64,000 bases of DNA from Edwardsiella anguillarum (GTDB lineage: Bacteria > Pseudomonadota > Gammaproteobacteria > Enterobacterales > Enterobacteriaceae). The notes beneath the pieces were generated by a model. It was not told the origin of the DNA and ran no database searches. It was given only the letters and a program-made list of their open reading frames with translations. Shown here in pieces: positions 17,624 through 25,265 of this stretch (positions are counted from its first letter, which is position 1; every line of letters starts with the position of its first letter). The DNA is taken from assembly GCF_008801815.1 (NCBI RefSeq), contig NZ_VZOX01000009.1. One strand, written 5' to 3'. A program made the position numbers and the translations under genes.

Positions 17624-18367
17624 ATGGATAATTTGGTTTTGGAGCAGCGGATTAACCGGTTGCTCGACGTAGACAGTATGCAGGATTACGCCCCCAACGG
17701 CCTGCAGGTGGAGGGGCGTCGCGAGGTGCGGCGTATCGTTACCGGCGTGACCGCCTGTCAGGCGCTGCTGGATGCCGCCGTGGCGGCCGAGGCCGATGCG
17801 GTGCTGGTTCACCACGGATACTTTTGGAAGAGCGAGGCCCCGACGGTACGCGGGATGCGGCGGCAGCGCCTGAAAACGCTGCTGGCTAACGACATCAATC
17901 TATACGCCTATCATCTGCCGCTGGATGCCCATCCCGAGCTGGGCAATAACGCCCAGCTGGCGCGGAGGCTAAAGATCGCTCCGCATGGGCTGATTGCGCC
18001 GCTGTTGCCCTATGGCGAGCTGGAGAGTCCCTGCAGCGCCGGAGAGCTGGCGGGACGTCTGGAGCGTAAGCTGCACCACGGCGTTCTGCACTGCGGCGAT
18101 AGCGGGCCCGCGCTGATCCGGCGCGTGGCCTGGTGCAGCGGCGGTGGGCAGGGATTTATTGAGCAGGCGGCGACCTTTGGCGTCGATGCGTTTATCAGCG
18201 GTGAGGTGTCCGAGCAGACGATTCACGTTGCCCGCGAGATGGGCATTCACTTCTTTGCCGCCGGCCATCACGCCACCGAGCGCGACGGCGTTCGGGCGCT
18301 GGGGGAGTGGTTGGCCCGAGAGCATGCGCTGGACGTCACCTTTATCGATATCGCCAATCCCGCATAG
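17624..18367 (+). CDS. ybgI: YbgI, Nif3-like dinuclear metal hydrolase
   Basis: The product of 247 residues, the same length as E. coli YbgI, belongs to the Nif3/NGG1p-interacting family often labelled GTP cyclohydrolase 1 type 2 homologue. It forms a toroidal hexamer with a two-metal site. The metal ligands His63-His64 (LVHHGYFW), Asp101 (LPLDAHPE) and the C-terminal HHATERDG pair are all present. The cellular substrate is unknown; E. coli data suggest a role in repair or damage response. The GGGAG site precedes the ATG. Downstream, the usual pxpBCA genes are replaced by the AT-rich quorum-sensing insert. Confidence 0.94.
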   Translation: MDNLVLEQRINRLLDVDSMQDYAPNGLQVEGRREVRRIVTGVTACQALLDAAVAAEADAVLVHHGYFWKSEAPTVRGMRRQRLKTLLANDINLYAYHLPLDAHPELGNNAQLARRLKIAPHGLIAPLLPYGELESPCSAGELAGRLERKLHHGVLHCGDSGPALIRRVAWCSGGGQGFIEQAATFGVDAFISGEVSEQTIHVAREMGIHFFAAGHHATERDGVRALGEWLAREHALDVTFIDIANPA

Positions 18368-18604
18368 CCGGGCGGCGCGGCGGGCGCTTCCCGCCGCGTG
18401 AGTGCCGTCATAATACCAAACCAATACCATGGTGCGCTGCCCTAATATAATCGGTCGCGATATTCCGTCATTAGCCTAAACGGCGCTGACCGATCGCCGG
18501 ATGCAGGCTGAGAGGGCGCCTGAGGGTATCTCAGTATGATAAAAATAAGATTATGAGAGTTATTATTTTCCCAATGATTGCGCGTATGACGTTAGGTTAT
18601 TCCT

Positions 18605-18635
18605 AGCGTCTCGCAGTTGCATTTCAACTGACGCT
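18605..18635 (+). repeat. bulged inverted repeat
   Basis: Arms AGCGT/ACGCT and CAGTTG/CAACTG pair around a CATTT loop with a 4-base bulge on the left side, giving an 11-pair stem. It lies 343 bases before luxI and has no U-tract after it, so it is not a terminator. Its role is unknown. Confidence 0.45.
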
Positions 18636-18791
18636 GAAGCATAATCCGAAGAATCTATAGCCCACTTAACCTCCTGTCGATAAACAGAAAAGTGTTTATT
18701 TTCCTCCGTCAGACGAACGCACTACCACCGCGCGTTCTACCTTACTTAGCGTCGCAGATGCTAAAATCTCAGTATATTGGACGGGGTTATT

Positions 18792-18810
18792 ATGTTATGG
18801 TCAATAACAT
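18792..18810 (+). promoter_or_regulatory. 19-base inverted repeat, candidate operator
   Basis: ATGTTATGGTCAATAACAT has 7-base perfect arms around a 5-base centre, the size of a LuxR-type operator, about 170 bases upstream of luxI. It lacks the CTGT/ACAG ends of classical lux boxes, so binding by the neighbouring regulator is only a possibility. Confidence 0.4.
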
Positions 18811-18944
18811 GGATTCACGGCGGAGTTAATCGCTCTGCTAGATTGTATTCGGATATTTTCTTAGTAAATGAAATATAGGATTGTAGTGGCACGCGTCAGC
18901 GTAGGGTAAGGCACCGTTTGGCTTACGCTGAGTTACGTGGTGGG

Positions 18945-18954
18945 TGTGTACACA
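18945..18954 (+). promoter_or_regulatory. TGTGTACACA palindrome next to the luxI ribosome-binding site
   Basis: A perfect 10-base palindrome ends 23 bases before the luxI start codon, flanked by an imperfect GG/GG extension. A regulator bound here could block transcription or the leader. It is short, so chance is possible. Confidence 0.35.
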
Positions 18955-18977
18955 GGCGGGGCGTTAAAGGACAGAAA

Positions 18978-19640
18978 ATGTTTGAGATTTTTGATGTTGA
19001 CTACCAGTCTCTGTCAAGAACGACATCAACAGAGCTATTTTCCCTGCGTAAGGGGACGTTTAAGGATCGGCTCAATTGGGCGGTAACCTGCAGCGATGGG
19101 ATGGAGTTCGATGAGTATGACAGCGAGCATACAACCTATCTGCTGGGGGTGAAGGATAACGATGTGGTGTGCAGCGTACGCTTAATTGAAACCTGTCATC
19201 ACAACATGATTGTCGGCACGTTTTTCCGCTACTTTGAGAAAGGCGAGATCCCGGCCAGCAGCCAGTTTTTTGAATCCAGCCGCTTCTTTGTCGATAAGCG
19301 TCGCGCCCGCACTCTGCTGGGCAATCAATATCCGCTGTGTCATCTCCTGTTTCTCGCCATGATTAACTATACGATGGCCTCTGGTCACCGTGGTATTTAT
19401 ACGATTGTTAGCCATTCGATGCTGCGGATTTTGACCCGCTCCGGCTGGAATATTACCGTAGTCGAGCGCGGCGTGTCGGAGAAGGCGCAGGATATCTATC
19501 TAGTCTATTTGCCGACGGATGCGGCCAACCAGCGTCTGCTGATGGAGCGAATTAATCAGGATCAGCCTTTTGATGAGGAGGCCCTGCAGAGTTGGCCTCT
19601 GGTGCTGAAGGCCGATACGCTCAGCCCTCAATCGGCTTAA
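18978..19640 (+). CDS. edwI: acyl-homoserine-lactone synthase (LuxI family, EdwI)
   Basis: The 220-residue product makes N-acyl homoserine lactone signals from S-adenosylmethionine and acyl-ACP. Nearly all invariant LuxI residues are in register: Arg24, Phe28, Trp34, Asp45, Asp48, Arg68, Glu99 and Arg102 (in ESSRFFVD). I chose ATG 18978 (MFEIFDVDYQSLS) because it follows AAAGGACAG; the frame extends to an ATG at 18918 without a ribosome-binding site. The last 20 bases overlap the 3' end of the convergent luxR-type gene. This arrangement and likeness recall the EsaI/EsaR and EdwI/EdwR pairs. Acyl chain specificity cannot be read from the sequence. Confidence 0.95.
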   Translation: MFEIFDVDYQSLSRTTSTELFSLRKGTFKDRLNWAVTCSDGMEFDEYDSEHTTYLLGVKDNDVVCSVRLIETCHHNMIVGTFFRYFEKGEIPASSQFFESSRFFVDKRRARTLLGNQYPLCHLLFLAMINYTMASGHRGIYTIVSHSMLRILTRSGWNITVVERGVSEKAQDIYLVYLPTDAANQRLLMERINQDQPFDEEALQSWPLVLKADTLSPQSA

Positions 19641-20358
19641 TCAGCTGCAGCTCAACGCCAAGCCGGATCGCGTGCTTGGCGTTTAATACCCCCAGCTTTT
19701 TGACCACGTTGCCAATGTGAAACTTGACGGTGCCGGTTTTAATGCCGAGGATCAGCGCAATTTCTTGGTAGGTTTTCCCCATGCTAGCCCAGTACAGAAT
19801 TTCATTCTCACGTGTGGAGAAAATGTTCTCTATTGGCTCTTTTTTACTGTAGTAGTGCTGTGCGGTAATTTGGCGCTGGCCATTCATAAAGCGCTCATGG
19901 GCATCGATCAGCAGCATTTGCAGGACGCCTCTGCTGCGCTCAATCTCCGCCAGTCCACGATCGTCGACCATCAGTGAAAGCATCGCCAGCTGATTATCTG
20001 CATCATGCAGTACAAAGGTGTAGCCTCTGCTCACCTGGTATTTCTTGGAAAGATTAAAAATTTTCGAGAGGTTCAGCTTCGAGTTGACGGTGATCTTCTC
20101 ATCCCACAGGAAGGGGGATACTCGGCGCAGGGCGGAGATCACCACCGGATCGATGTGCTGATAATGGTGCTCTTTATACAGCGTCACCCATTCATCTGGG
20201 TAATTGGAGATGATGATAATGTCCGATGGATTTTTCTTGTTGAGCAATAAATAAGCAAACTGAGTGTGGCCGTAAGCGACCAGTGACCGATCGATAAATT
20301 GCTTGATCTCTCTTGTCAGGCTCTCATTATCAGCAAACACGCTCGTTTCTTCTCCCAA
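19621..20358 (-). CDS. edwR: LuxR-family AHL-responsive regulator (EdwR/EsaR type)
   Basis: The product of 245 residues has an autoinducer-binding domain (about 15-160) and a C-terminal LuxR helix-turn-helix (about 178-235, STRENEILYWASMGKTYQEIALILGI and GTVKFHIGNVVKKLG). The key ligand residues Trp57, Tyr61, Asp70, Pro71 and Trp85 fall at the same numbers as in TraR. The gene converges on the synthase and overlaps it by 20 bases, the layout of EsaR-class regulators. Those bind DNA without ligand and release it on AHL binding; whether this one does so is inference. The upstream DNA has an inverted repeat at 20465-20497. Confidence 0.95.
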   Translation of the reverse strand: MGEETSVFADNESLTREIKQFIDRSLVAYGHTQFAYLLLNKKNPSDIIIISNYPDEWVTLYKEHHYQHIDPVVISALRRVSPFLWDEKITVNSKLNLSKIFNLSKKYQVSRGYTFVLHDADNQLAMLSLMVDDRGLAEIERSRGVLQMLLIDAHERFMNGQRQITAQHYYSKKEPIENIFSTRENEILYWASMGKTYQEIALILGIKTGTVKFHIGNVVKKLGVLNAKHAIRLGVELQLIKPIEG

Positions 20359-20464
20359 TCACCTTATCGCGAAAGATATACAGTAATACGTTCCGCTGTT
20401 AATTACATCCTCTATCTTACGTGTCAACGGGAATTTTACATAGCCAACAGAGGGGTATCCGCAT

Positions 20465-20497
20465 GATAGCTATACCTTAGTCTAACTAGACGCTATC
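20465..20497 (-). promoter_or_regulatory. inverted repeat in the edwR promoter region
   Basis: GATAGC and GCTATC arms flank an internal TAGTCTAACTAGAC dyad, 107-139 bases upstream of the edwR start. EsaR-type regulators often repress their own gene, so this could be an autoregulatory site. It has no experimental parallel that I know of. Confidence 0.35.
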
Positions 20498-20534
20498 GGC
20501 AGATGTCAATAGAATTACAACCAGGCCGAAAAGG

Positions 20535-20568
20535 TAAAAAAAAACCTGATTCATCGCTGAATCAGGTT
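20535..20568 (-). terminator. strong leftward terminator with no obvious gene
   Basis: AACCTGATTCA and TGAATCAGGTT form an 11-pair perfect stem with a 4-base loop. Read leftward, a run of T residues follows (A-run at 20535-20544 on the given strand). The nearest leftward gene upstream, yjdM, already has its own terminator at 21020-21049. The structure therefore suggests an extra short transcript between them, or a read-through block protecting edwR. Confidence 0.85.
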
Positions 20569-21019
20569 GCCAATTTCGGCCAACACCAGGGAAAACGACG
20601 CAATCAGGCTGATACTTTCCGTGTCATATAAATAGAGAAGGTACACCTGATTGACTCACTGCGTATTGCAACCTGCCCTACGCATATATATTCAAACAGA
20701 CGGAATATATCCTCATTCTGCTTCCGCTCCGTACTGTCATGGATAGCTTACATAAAAATTTCTGCGGAATATAGACCCCTTGCTATTTTTTTTCTGTAAT
20801 TTACAAAATAACAGAAAAAAAGCCGCGATTATCCCCTTTGTTACTGATCGTTTTTAGAGCATAATTATTATTAGTGTTTGATATTAAAAGACTTTAATAA
20901 TAAAAGCGTCGGCTTTCGTCACCAAAGTCAGCGAATGATTTGCATGTTATTTACCATGAAATATTGCATCTTTGATGTAAATGAATAGTAAAAAATCATG
21001 TTTTTATTAATTCAGTACT

Positions 21020-21049
21020 AAAAAAGATCATTCATTTACGAATGATCTT
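21020..21049 (-). terminator. yjdM terminator
   Basis: Arms AAGATCATTC/GAATGATCTT with a 6-base loop, followed leftward by six T residues, 53 bases past the yjdM stop. Read rightward there is no proper T-run, so it works for the leftward transcript. Confidence 0.8.
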
Positions 21050-21101
21050 ATTTAATTGTCTACTAATGGTATTATCGCCCGCTATTCGCCGCGGGAGCGA
21101 A

Positions 21102-21440
21102 TCAGTTCTTTTTGACGAATTCTGACTTGAGCTTCATCGGGCCAAAGCCGTCGATTTTGCAATCGATGTTATGATCGCCTTCGACCAGGCGAATGTTTTT
21201 GACCTTCGTGCCGATCTTCAGCATTGAGGAGCTGCCCTTGACCTTCAGATCTTTGATCACGGTGACGCTGTCGCCGTCCGCCAGCAGGTTGCCGTTGGCG
21301 TCTTTGACGATCAGGGTCTCCTCTTCCGCGCTCTCGGCGGCGGCGTCATTCCACTCATAGGCGCACTCTGGGCAGACATACATATCATTGTCCTGATAGG
21401 TGTATTCAGAATGGCACTTCGGGCAGTGTGGCAGTTGCAT
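21102..21440 (-). CDS. yjdM: YjdM (PhnA-type) zinc-ribbon protein
   Basis: The product of 112 residues is closely similar to E. coli YjdM (111 residues, formerly PhnA). The N-terminal zinc ribbon has two CxxC pairs (CPKC, CPEC) in the first 30 residues. It is followed by the conserved VKDANGNLLADGDSVTVIKD and the C-terminal SH3-like half ending MKLKSEFVKKN. Despite the old name it is not a phosphonoacetate hydrolase, and its role is unknown. I chose the ATG at 21440 (MQLPHCPKC) over 21455, since GAGG lies just before it and the family begins there. In E. coli the gene is elsewhere, so its place here is specific to this lineage. Confidence 0.93.
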   Translation of the reverse strand: MQLPHCPKCHSEYTYQDNDMYVCPECAYEWNDAAAESAEEETLIVKDANGNLLADGDSVTVIKDLKVKGSSSMLKIGTKVKNIRLVEGDHNIDCKIDGFGPMKLKSEFVKKN

Positions 21441-21729
21441 GTTATGGCCTCGCAAAAGTAAAAACCGCCGGGAAGGGCCCTGAGTGACAGGAGCGCCGGG
21501 CGGTGAAAAGAAGTGAAAACAAACAATACGCCCGTATTATAATCCATCTATCATTATTTTTGTTAAAAAATCTTTTTATCCCCCTCGTGCAGGGCAGGTA
21601 AACATCTGTTTTTATGGCGATGATTTGTATTTTTTAGCATTAAAATCAATATATTGTTTTTGTCTTCTGCAGATTGTCGTGGAAATGTTTGCTTTTCACT
21701 TCATTACACTGAAATATGCTGCTTCCTGA

Positions 21730-22266
21730 TCAGTCAAAGCGCCGCAGGTAGATATTTTGATCGTAGCGTACGCCGTCAAGCTCCTCGCTGCGGCGGCGCG
21801 TCTCGACCAGCGTGAAGCCGTTGCGCAGGGCGACGGCGTTGCTGCGTTGGTTGATGACCATGCACTGAATGACAAAGCGGGTGACCAGGCCCTGCGCCAC
21901 GCAGTGGTACATCAGGGCCTGCAGGGCGGTGGAGATGAGCCCTTTTCCCTGATGGGCTCGATCGATCCAGTAGCCGATCGGCGCGCAGCGGCGTTCGCGA
22001 TCGATGCTGTTAAGGGAGATCAGCCCGATGCAGCGCTGGCGGTAAACAATGACATAGTGGCGCGCGCTTCCCGCTCGGTGGGCATCGGCCTGGGCACGCA
22101 GGGTCTGCAGCGTGTTATCGATATGCACCATACTGTGGGGCCAGGGCATAAAGCGGGTGAGGTGATCGCGGTTGTTGTCGACCAGCGTGAAGAGGGCGCG
22201 GGCAAAGCGCGGGTGCGCTGGGATCAGCGCCAGATCGGGGCCGGCCTGCAGGGCGGTGTGATACAT
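21730..22266 (-). CDS. GNAT acetyltransferase, RimJ/RimL-like
   Basis: The product of 178 residues is a GNAT-fold N-acetyltransferase, most like the RimL/RimJ group that acetylates N-terminal or other amino groups using acetyl-CoA. Visible features are the beta-bulge YVIVYRQRCIGLISLNSIDRERRCAPIGYWI and the acetyl-CoA loop DRAHQGKGLISTAL (Q/RxxGxG/A). The motif QCMVINQRSNAVALRNGFTLVETRR resembles RimL CxxxNxxSxxVxxRxGF. A CAGGAG site precedes the ATG. The substrate, a ribosomal protein or small molecule, cannot be told. It lies between yjdM and nei. Confidence 0.85.
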   Translation of the reverse strand: MYHTALQAGPDLALIPAHPRFARALFTLVDNNRDHLTRFMPWPHSMVHIDNTLQTLRAQADAHRAGSARHYVIVYRQRCIGLISLNSIDRERRCAPIGYWIDRAHQGKGLISTALQALMYHCVAQGLVTRFVIQCMVINQRSNAVALRNGFTLVETRRRSEELDGVRYDQNIYLRRFD

Positions 22267-22502
22267 GGAAGCTCCTGTATGGGCGCACCCTGGGCGCGCC
22301 GTCGGCCTGTCAGTATAGCGCTTGTCGGCGGCATCGGGGCAGCCAAAAGGCGCTGCCGTGCGACGGGGTTGAAAACGGCCGTCGCGCCGCCACTTAGGTA
22401 TACCCGACTCCGCGGCGTAGCGGTAGGAGGCTCACGCCTGCGCAGGGCTGGGGATATCCATTTTCGGCCACGTTGCCAAACATACATCATCAGGGGGCAT
22501 AT

Positions 22503-23354
22503 ATGCCGGAGGGACCAGAAATTCGCCGGGCGGCAGATGGGCTGCGCGCCGCGGTTGGGGGAGAGACGCTGACCCAGGTCTGGTTTGGCGCGCCGTCGCT
22601 GCAGCGCCACGCCGCCGGACTGGTGGGCTGTCAGATTACGGCGATCGAGACGCGCGGCAAAGCGCTGCTGATCCACTTCTCCAGTGGCATGAGTATGTAC
22701 AGTCACAATCAGCTGTACGGCGTCTGGCGGGTGGCCGCCGCCGGCGAGACGCCGCCGACGCCGCGCTCGCTGCGTGTGCGCCTGGAGACCGCCGAGCGGG
22801 CTATCCTGCTCTACAGCGCCTCTGATATTCAGCTGGCGCCGCGGGCGCAGATCCTCCGCCACCCCTTTTTACTGCGCATCGGCCCCGACGTGCTGGATCC
22901 CGCCCTAACGGAGGCGCAGGTACGCGAGCGTCTGTGCTCGCCGGCGTTTCGCCGCCGCCAGCTGGGGGGGCTGCTGCTGGATCAGCGCTTTCTGGCCGGA
23001 CTGGGGAACTACCTGCGGGTGGAGATCCTGTGGCAGGTGGGGCTGTCGCCGCAGCGGCGGGCGACGGAGCTGAGCCCGGCGCAGCTGACATCGCTCTGCC
23101 ATGCGCTGCTGGCGCTGCCGCGTCTCTCCTATGCCACGCGTGGTCAGGCCGACGAGGGGCATCACCACGGGGCGCTGTTCCGCTTTCGGGTATTTCATCG
23201 CGCGGGGGAGGCATGTGAACGCTGCGGGACGACGCTCATCCGCGCGCAGGCGGCGTCGCGTCCGTTTTACGGCTGTCCGCGCTGTCAGGAGGGGCTGGAA
23301 GAGACGCAGGAAGGAGAAACCGGCGGGCGTCGTTCCCGCCGGGAGGACGATTAA
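22503..23354 (+). CDS. nei: endonuclease VIII (Nei)
   Basis: The product of 283 residues (263 in E. coli) is a bifunctional DNA glycosylase/AP lyase that removes oxidised pyrimidines. After Met removal, the catalytic Pro1 and Glu2 of MPEGPEIRRAAD form the Schiff base and act as acid. The helix-two-turn-helix segment contains LDQRFLAGLGNYLRVEILW. The C-terminal zinc finger is CERCG-N-YGCPRC. The C-terminus carries an extra charged tail (ETQEGETGGRRSRREDD). I start at the ATG at 22503, preceded by AGGGGG, since Pro2 must be exposed; the upstream ATG at 22473 is not used. Its stop shares bases with the gltA stop. Confidence 0.95.
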   Translation: MPEGPEIRRAADGLRAAVGGETLTQVWFGAPSLQRHAAGLVGCQITAIETRGKALLIHFSSGMSMYSHNQLYGVWRVAAAGETPPTPRSLRVRLETAERAILLYSASDIQLAPRAQILRHPFLLRIGPDVLDPALTEAQVRERLCSPAFRRRQLGGLLLDQRFLAGLGNYLRVEILWQVGLSPQRRATELSPAQLTSLCHALLALPRLSYATRGQADEGHHHGALFRFRVFHRAGEACERCGTTLIRAQAASRPFYGCPRCQEGLEETQEGETGGRRSRREDD

Positions 23355-24634
23355 CGCTGATCCAGCCGTGAGCTGAAGTCGCGGCGCGTATAGCCGGTAT
23401 ACAGCTGGCGTGGGCGGGCGATCTTCAGGCCGTCCTCGTGCATTTCATTCCAGTGGGCTATCCAGCCGACGGTGCGCGCGATGGCGAAGATGACGGTGAA
23501 CATGCTGGAGGGGATCCCCATGGCCTTCAGGATGATGCCGGAGTAGAAGTCGACGTTGGGGTAGAGCTTTTTCTCGATGAAGTAGGGATCGTTCAGCGCG
23601 ATGTGCTCCAGCTCCAGGGCCACCTCCAGTAGATCGTCATTCATACCCAGCTCATTGAGCACCTCATGGCAGGTTTCGCGCATCACGGTGGCGCGCGGAT
23701 CGTAGTTTTTATAGACCCGGTGTCCAAAGCCCATCAGACGGAACGCATCATTCTTATCCTTGGCGCGCTTGATAAAGGCCGGAATGTGCTCCACGCTGCG
23801 GATCTCTTCCAGCATCTTCAGGCAGGCCTCGTTGGCGCCGCCGTGGGCGGGTCCCCACAGCGAGGCGATACCGGCGGCGATGCAGGCGAAGGGGTTGGCG
23901 CCGGAGGAGCCGGCGGTGCGCACGGTCGAGGTGGAGGCATTCTGCTCGTGGTCGGCGTGCAGGATCAGGATGCGATCCATCGCGCGCTCCAGCACCGGGT
24001 TGACCACGTACTCTTCGCACGGCGTCGCGAACATCATACGCAGGAAGTTGCCGGCGTAGGAGAGGTTATTCTGCGGGTAGATAAAGGGCTGTCCCAGCGA
24101 GTATTTGTAGCACATGGCCGCGACGGTCGGCATCTTGGAGAGCAGGCGGAATGCGGCGATCTCTCGGTGGCGCTCGTTGCTGATGTCCAGCGAGTCATGG
24201 TAAAACGCGGCCAGCGCACCGGTAACGCCGCACATGACGGCCATCGGGTGAGAGTCGCGGCGGAATCCCTGCAGCAGACGGGTGATCTGCTCGTGGATCA
24301 TGGTGTGGCGGGTGACGGTGCTCTTGAAGACATCGTATTCCGCCTGCTCAGGCGCCTCGCCGTACAGCAGAATGTAGCACACCTCTAGAAAAGATGAGTT
24401 TTTAGCCAGCTGGTCGATGGGATAGCCGCGGTGCAGCAGGATCCCCTCATCGCCGTCAATATAGGTAATTTTGGATTCGCAGGAGGCCGTGGAGGTGAAT
24501 CCCGGGTCAAAGGTGAAGTAGCCCTGGCTACCCAGCTTGCGAATATCGATCTCTTCATTTCCTAACGTCCCCGCGAGGACATCGAGCTCTATATGCTCTG
24601 CGCCCACCGTCAGCGTTGCTTTCTTCTCTGCCAT
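23351..24634 (-). CDS. gltA: type II citrate synthase
   Basis: The 427-residue product matches E. coli GltA in length. This hexameric, NADH-regulated enzyme condenses oxaloacetate with acetyl-CoA in the first TCA step. Family motifs are visible: the conserved DGDEGILLHRGYPI, the catalytic His regions ADHEQNASTSTVR and GPAHGGANE, and MGFGHRVYKNYDPR. The start at MAEKKATLTV follows AAGGAGG. The frame is open 90 bases upstream but without family likeness. It diverges from sdhC, and its stop overlaps the stop of convergent nei at TTAA. Confidence 0.98.
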   Translation of the reverse strand: MAEKKATLTVGAEHIELDVLAGTLGNEEIDIRKLGSQGYFTFDPGFTSTASCESKITYIDGDEGILLHRGYPIDQLAKNSSFLEVCYILLYGEAPEQAEYDVFKSTVTRHTMIHEQITRLLQGFRRDSHPMAVMCGVTGALAAFYHDSLDISNERHREIAAFRLLSKMPTVAAMCYKYSLGQPFIYPQNNLSYAGNFLRMMFATPCEEYVVNPVLERAMDRILILHADHEQNASTSTVRTAGSSGANPFACIAAGIASLWGPAHGGANEACLKMLEEIRSVEHIPAFIKRAKDKNDAFRLMGFGHRVYKNYDPRATVMRETCHEVLNELGMNDDLLEVALELEHIALNDPYFIEKKLYPNVDFYSGIILKAMGIPSSMFTVIFAIARTVGWIAHWNEMHEDGLKIARPRQLYTGYTRRDFSSRLDQR

Positions 24635-25265
24635 ACAGCCTCCTTGGGTACTGCTATTTTTAGACTCATTAACGATGCACAGGGTGCAGCGCGGTAAGCT
24701 TTCCTGGCATGTGATGATCGGCATCCGGCCCTGCGGCGTCAGACCCTGCGGGGTCAGCCTCTGTCACGATAGCCACGCTGTTGCCGTTACTCGTTGTTAA
24801 AAATATGCTTCCAAAACTGCGCGCTGATTATGATTATTATGTTGACGGTATGGAAAAGGGTTTCCCGATCGACCGCCTAACGTTTTCTCATAGGAACGCC
24901 GCGTGGGCAACATCTAATCATAGTGCACAGTTTTAATCCTTTCATTGTTGCTAAAATGTTACGGTTTTGTCTGTAAATCCAGTTTATTTATTAACCTCTG
25001 GTGAATGCGTGACCGCTGTCACTGTTCCAGTTAAATGTTATTAATCATTTTGTGTTGTAATTGTAATCAATTTGTATCGACCCTATACTGCCGCCAGGTC
25101 TCCGGGACTTACCCTCGGGTGAGAGCACCTGCCGTGGAGCACCCAGCAGCAAACCCCCGTTGCAGTCAGGCCCGCCCGCCGCCGGCCCGCTGCGTCAGCC
25201 CCGTGGGATTTGCGCCGCTGCTTGATACCGCCCCAGGTCCGGAGGAGGAAAATAATAAGAGCTAT
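24635..25265. other. gltA-sdhC divergent regulatory region
   Basis: These 631 bases separate the divergent gltA and sdhCDAB operons, as in E. coli. Visible are the sdhC promoter at 25061-25089, a 170-base sdh leader that is GC-rich and folded, and a two-copy tandem repeat around 24733-24763 (CCCTGCGGCGTCAGA and a near copy). AT-rich DNA at 24790-25060 probably carries ArcA and CRP sites, which I cannot place with confidence. Confidence 0.6.
25061..25089 (+). promoter_or_regulatory. sdhCDAB promoter
   Basis: TTGTAA (25061-25066) and TATACT (25084-25089) are spaced by 17 bases. The sequence from CTATACTGCCGCCAGGTCTC onward is, from memory, nearly the same as at the E. coli sdhC promoter. A start near 25096 gives a leader of about 170 nucleotides, long enough for small-RNA control of the kind known for RyhB and Spot 42. 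Confidence 0.8.

Larger units (their letters stand above)
18368..18977 (+). other. AT-rich intergenic region upstream of the AHL synthase
   Basis: These 610 bases carry no supported gene. The base composition drops sharply compared with ybgI. The region contains several inverted repeats: 18605-18635, 18792-18810, 18897-18930 and 18945-18954. These are candidates for regulator binding or RNA structure in front of luxI. No confident -35/-10 pair could be assigned. Confidence 0.6.
20359..21019. other. AT-rich gene-free region upstream of edwR
   Basis: This stretch between edwR and the yjdM terminator is strongly AT-rich and contains no credible open frame. It holds an inverted repeat near the edwR promoter and a perfect leftward terminator at 20535-20568 that is not needed by either neighbour. 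Between 20569 and 21019 I see only AT-rich runs and short dyads, with a possible leftward TTACAG-N18-TCTATA promoter-like pair around 20770-20810. Confidence 0.55.

Noticed and set aside
18918..18977. Twenty-codon N-terminal extension of the AHL synthase
   Set aside because: It has no ribosome-binding site, overlaps the candidate operator dyads and breaks the LuxI residue numbering that fits from 18978.
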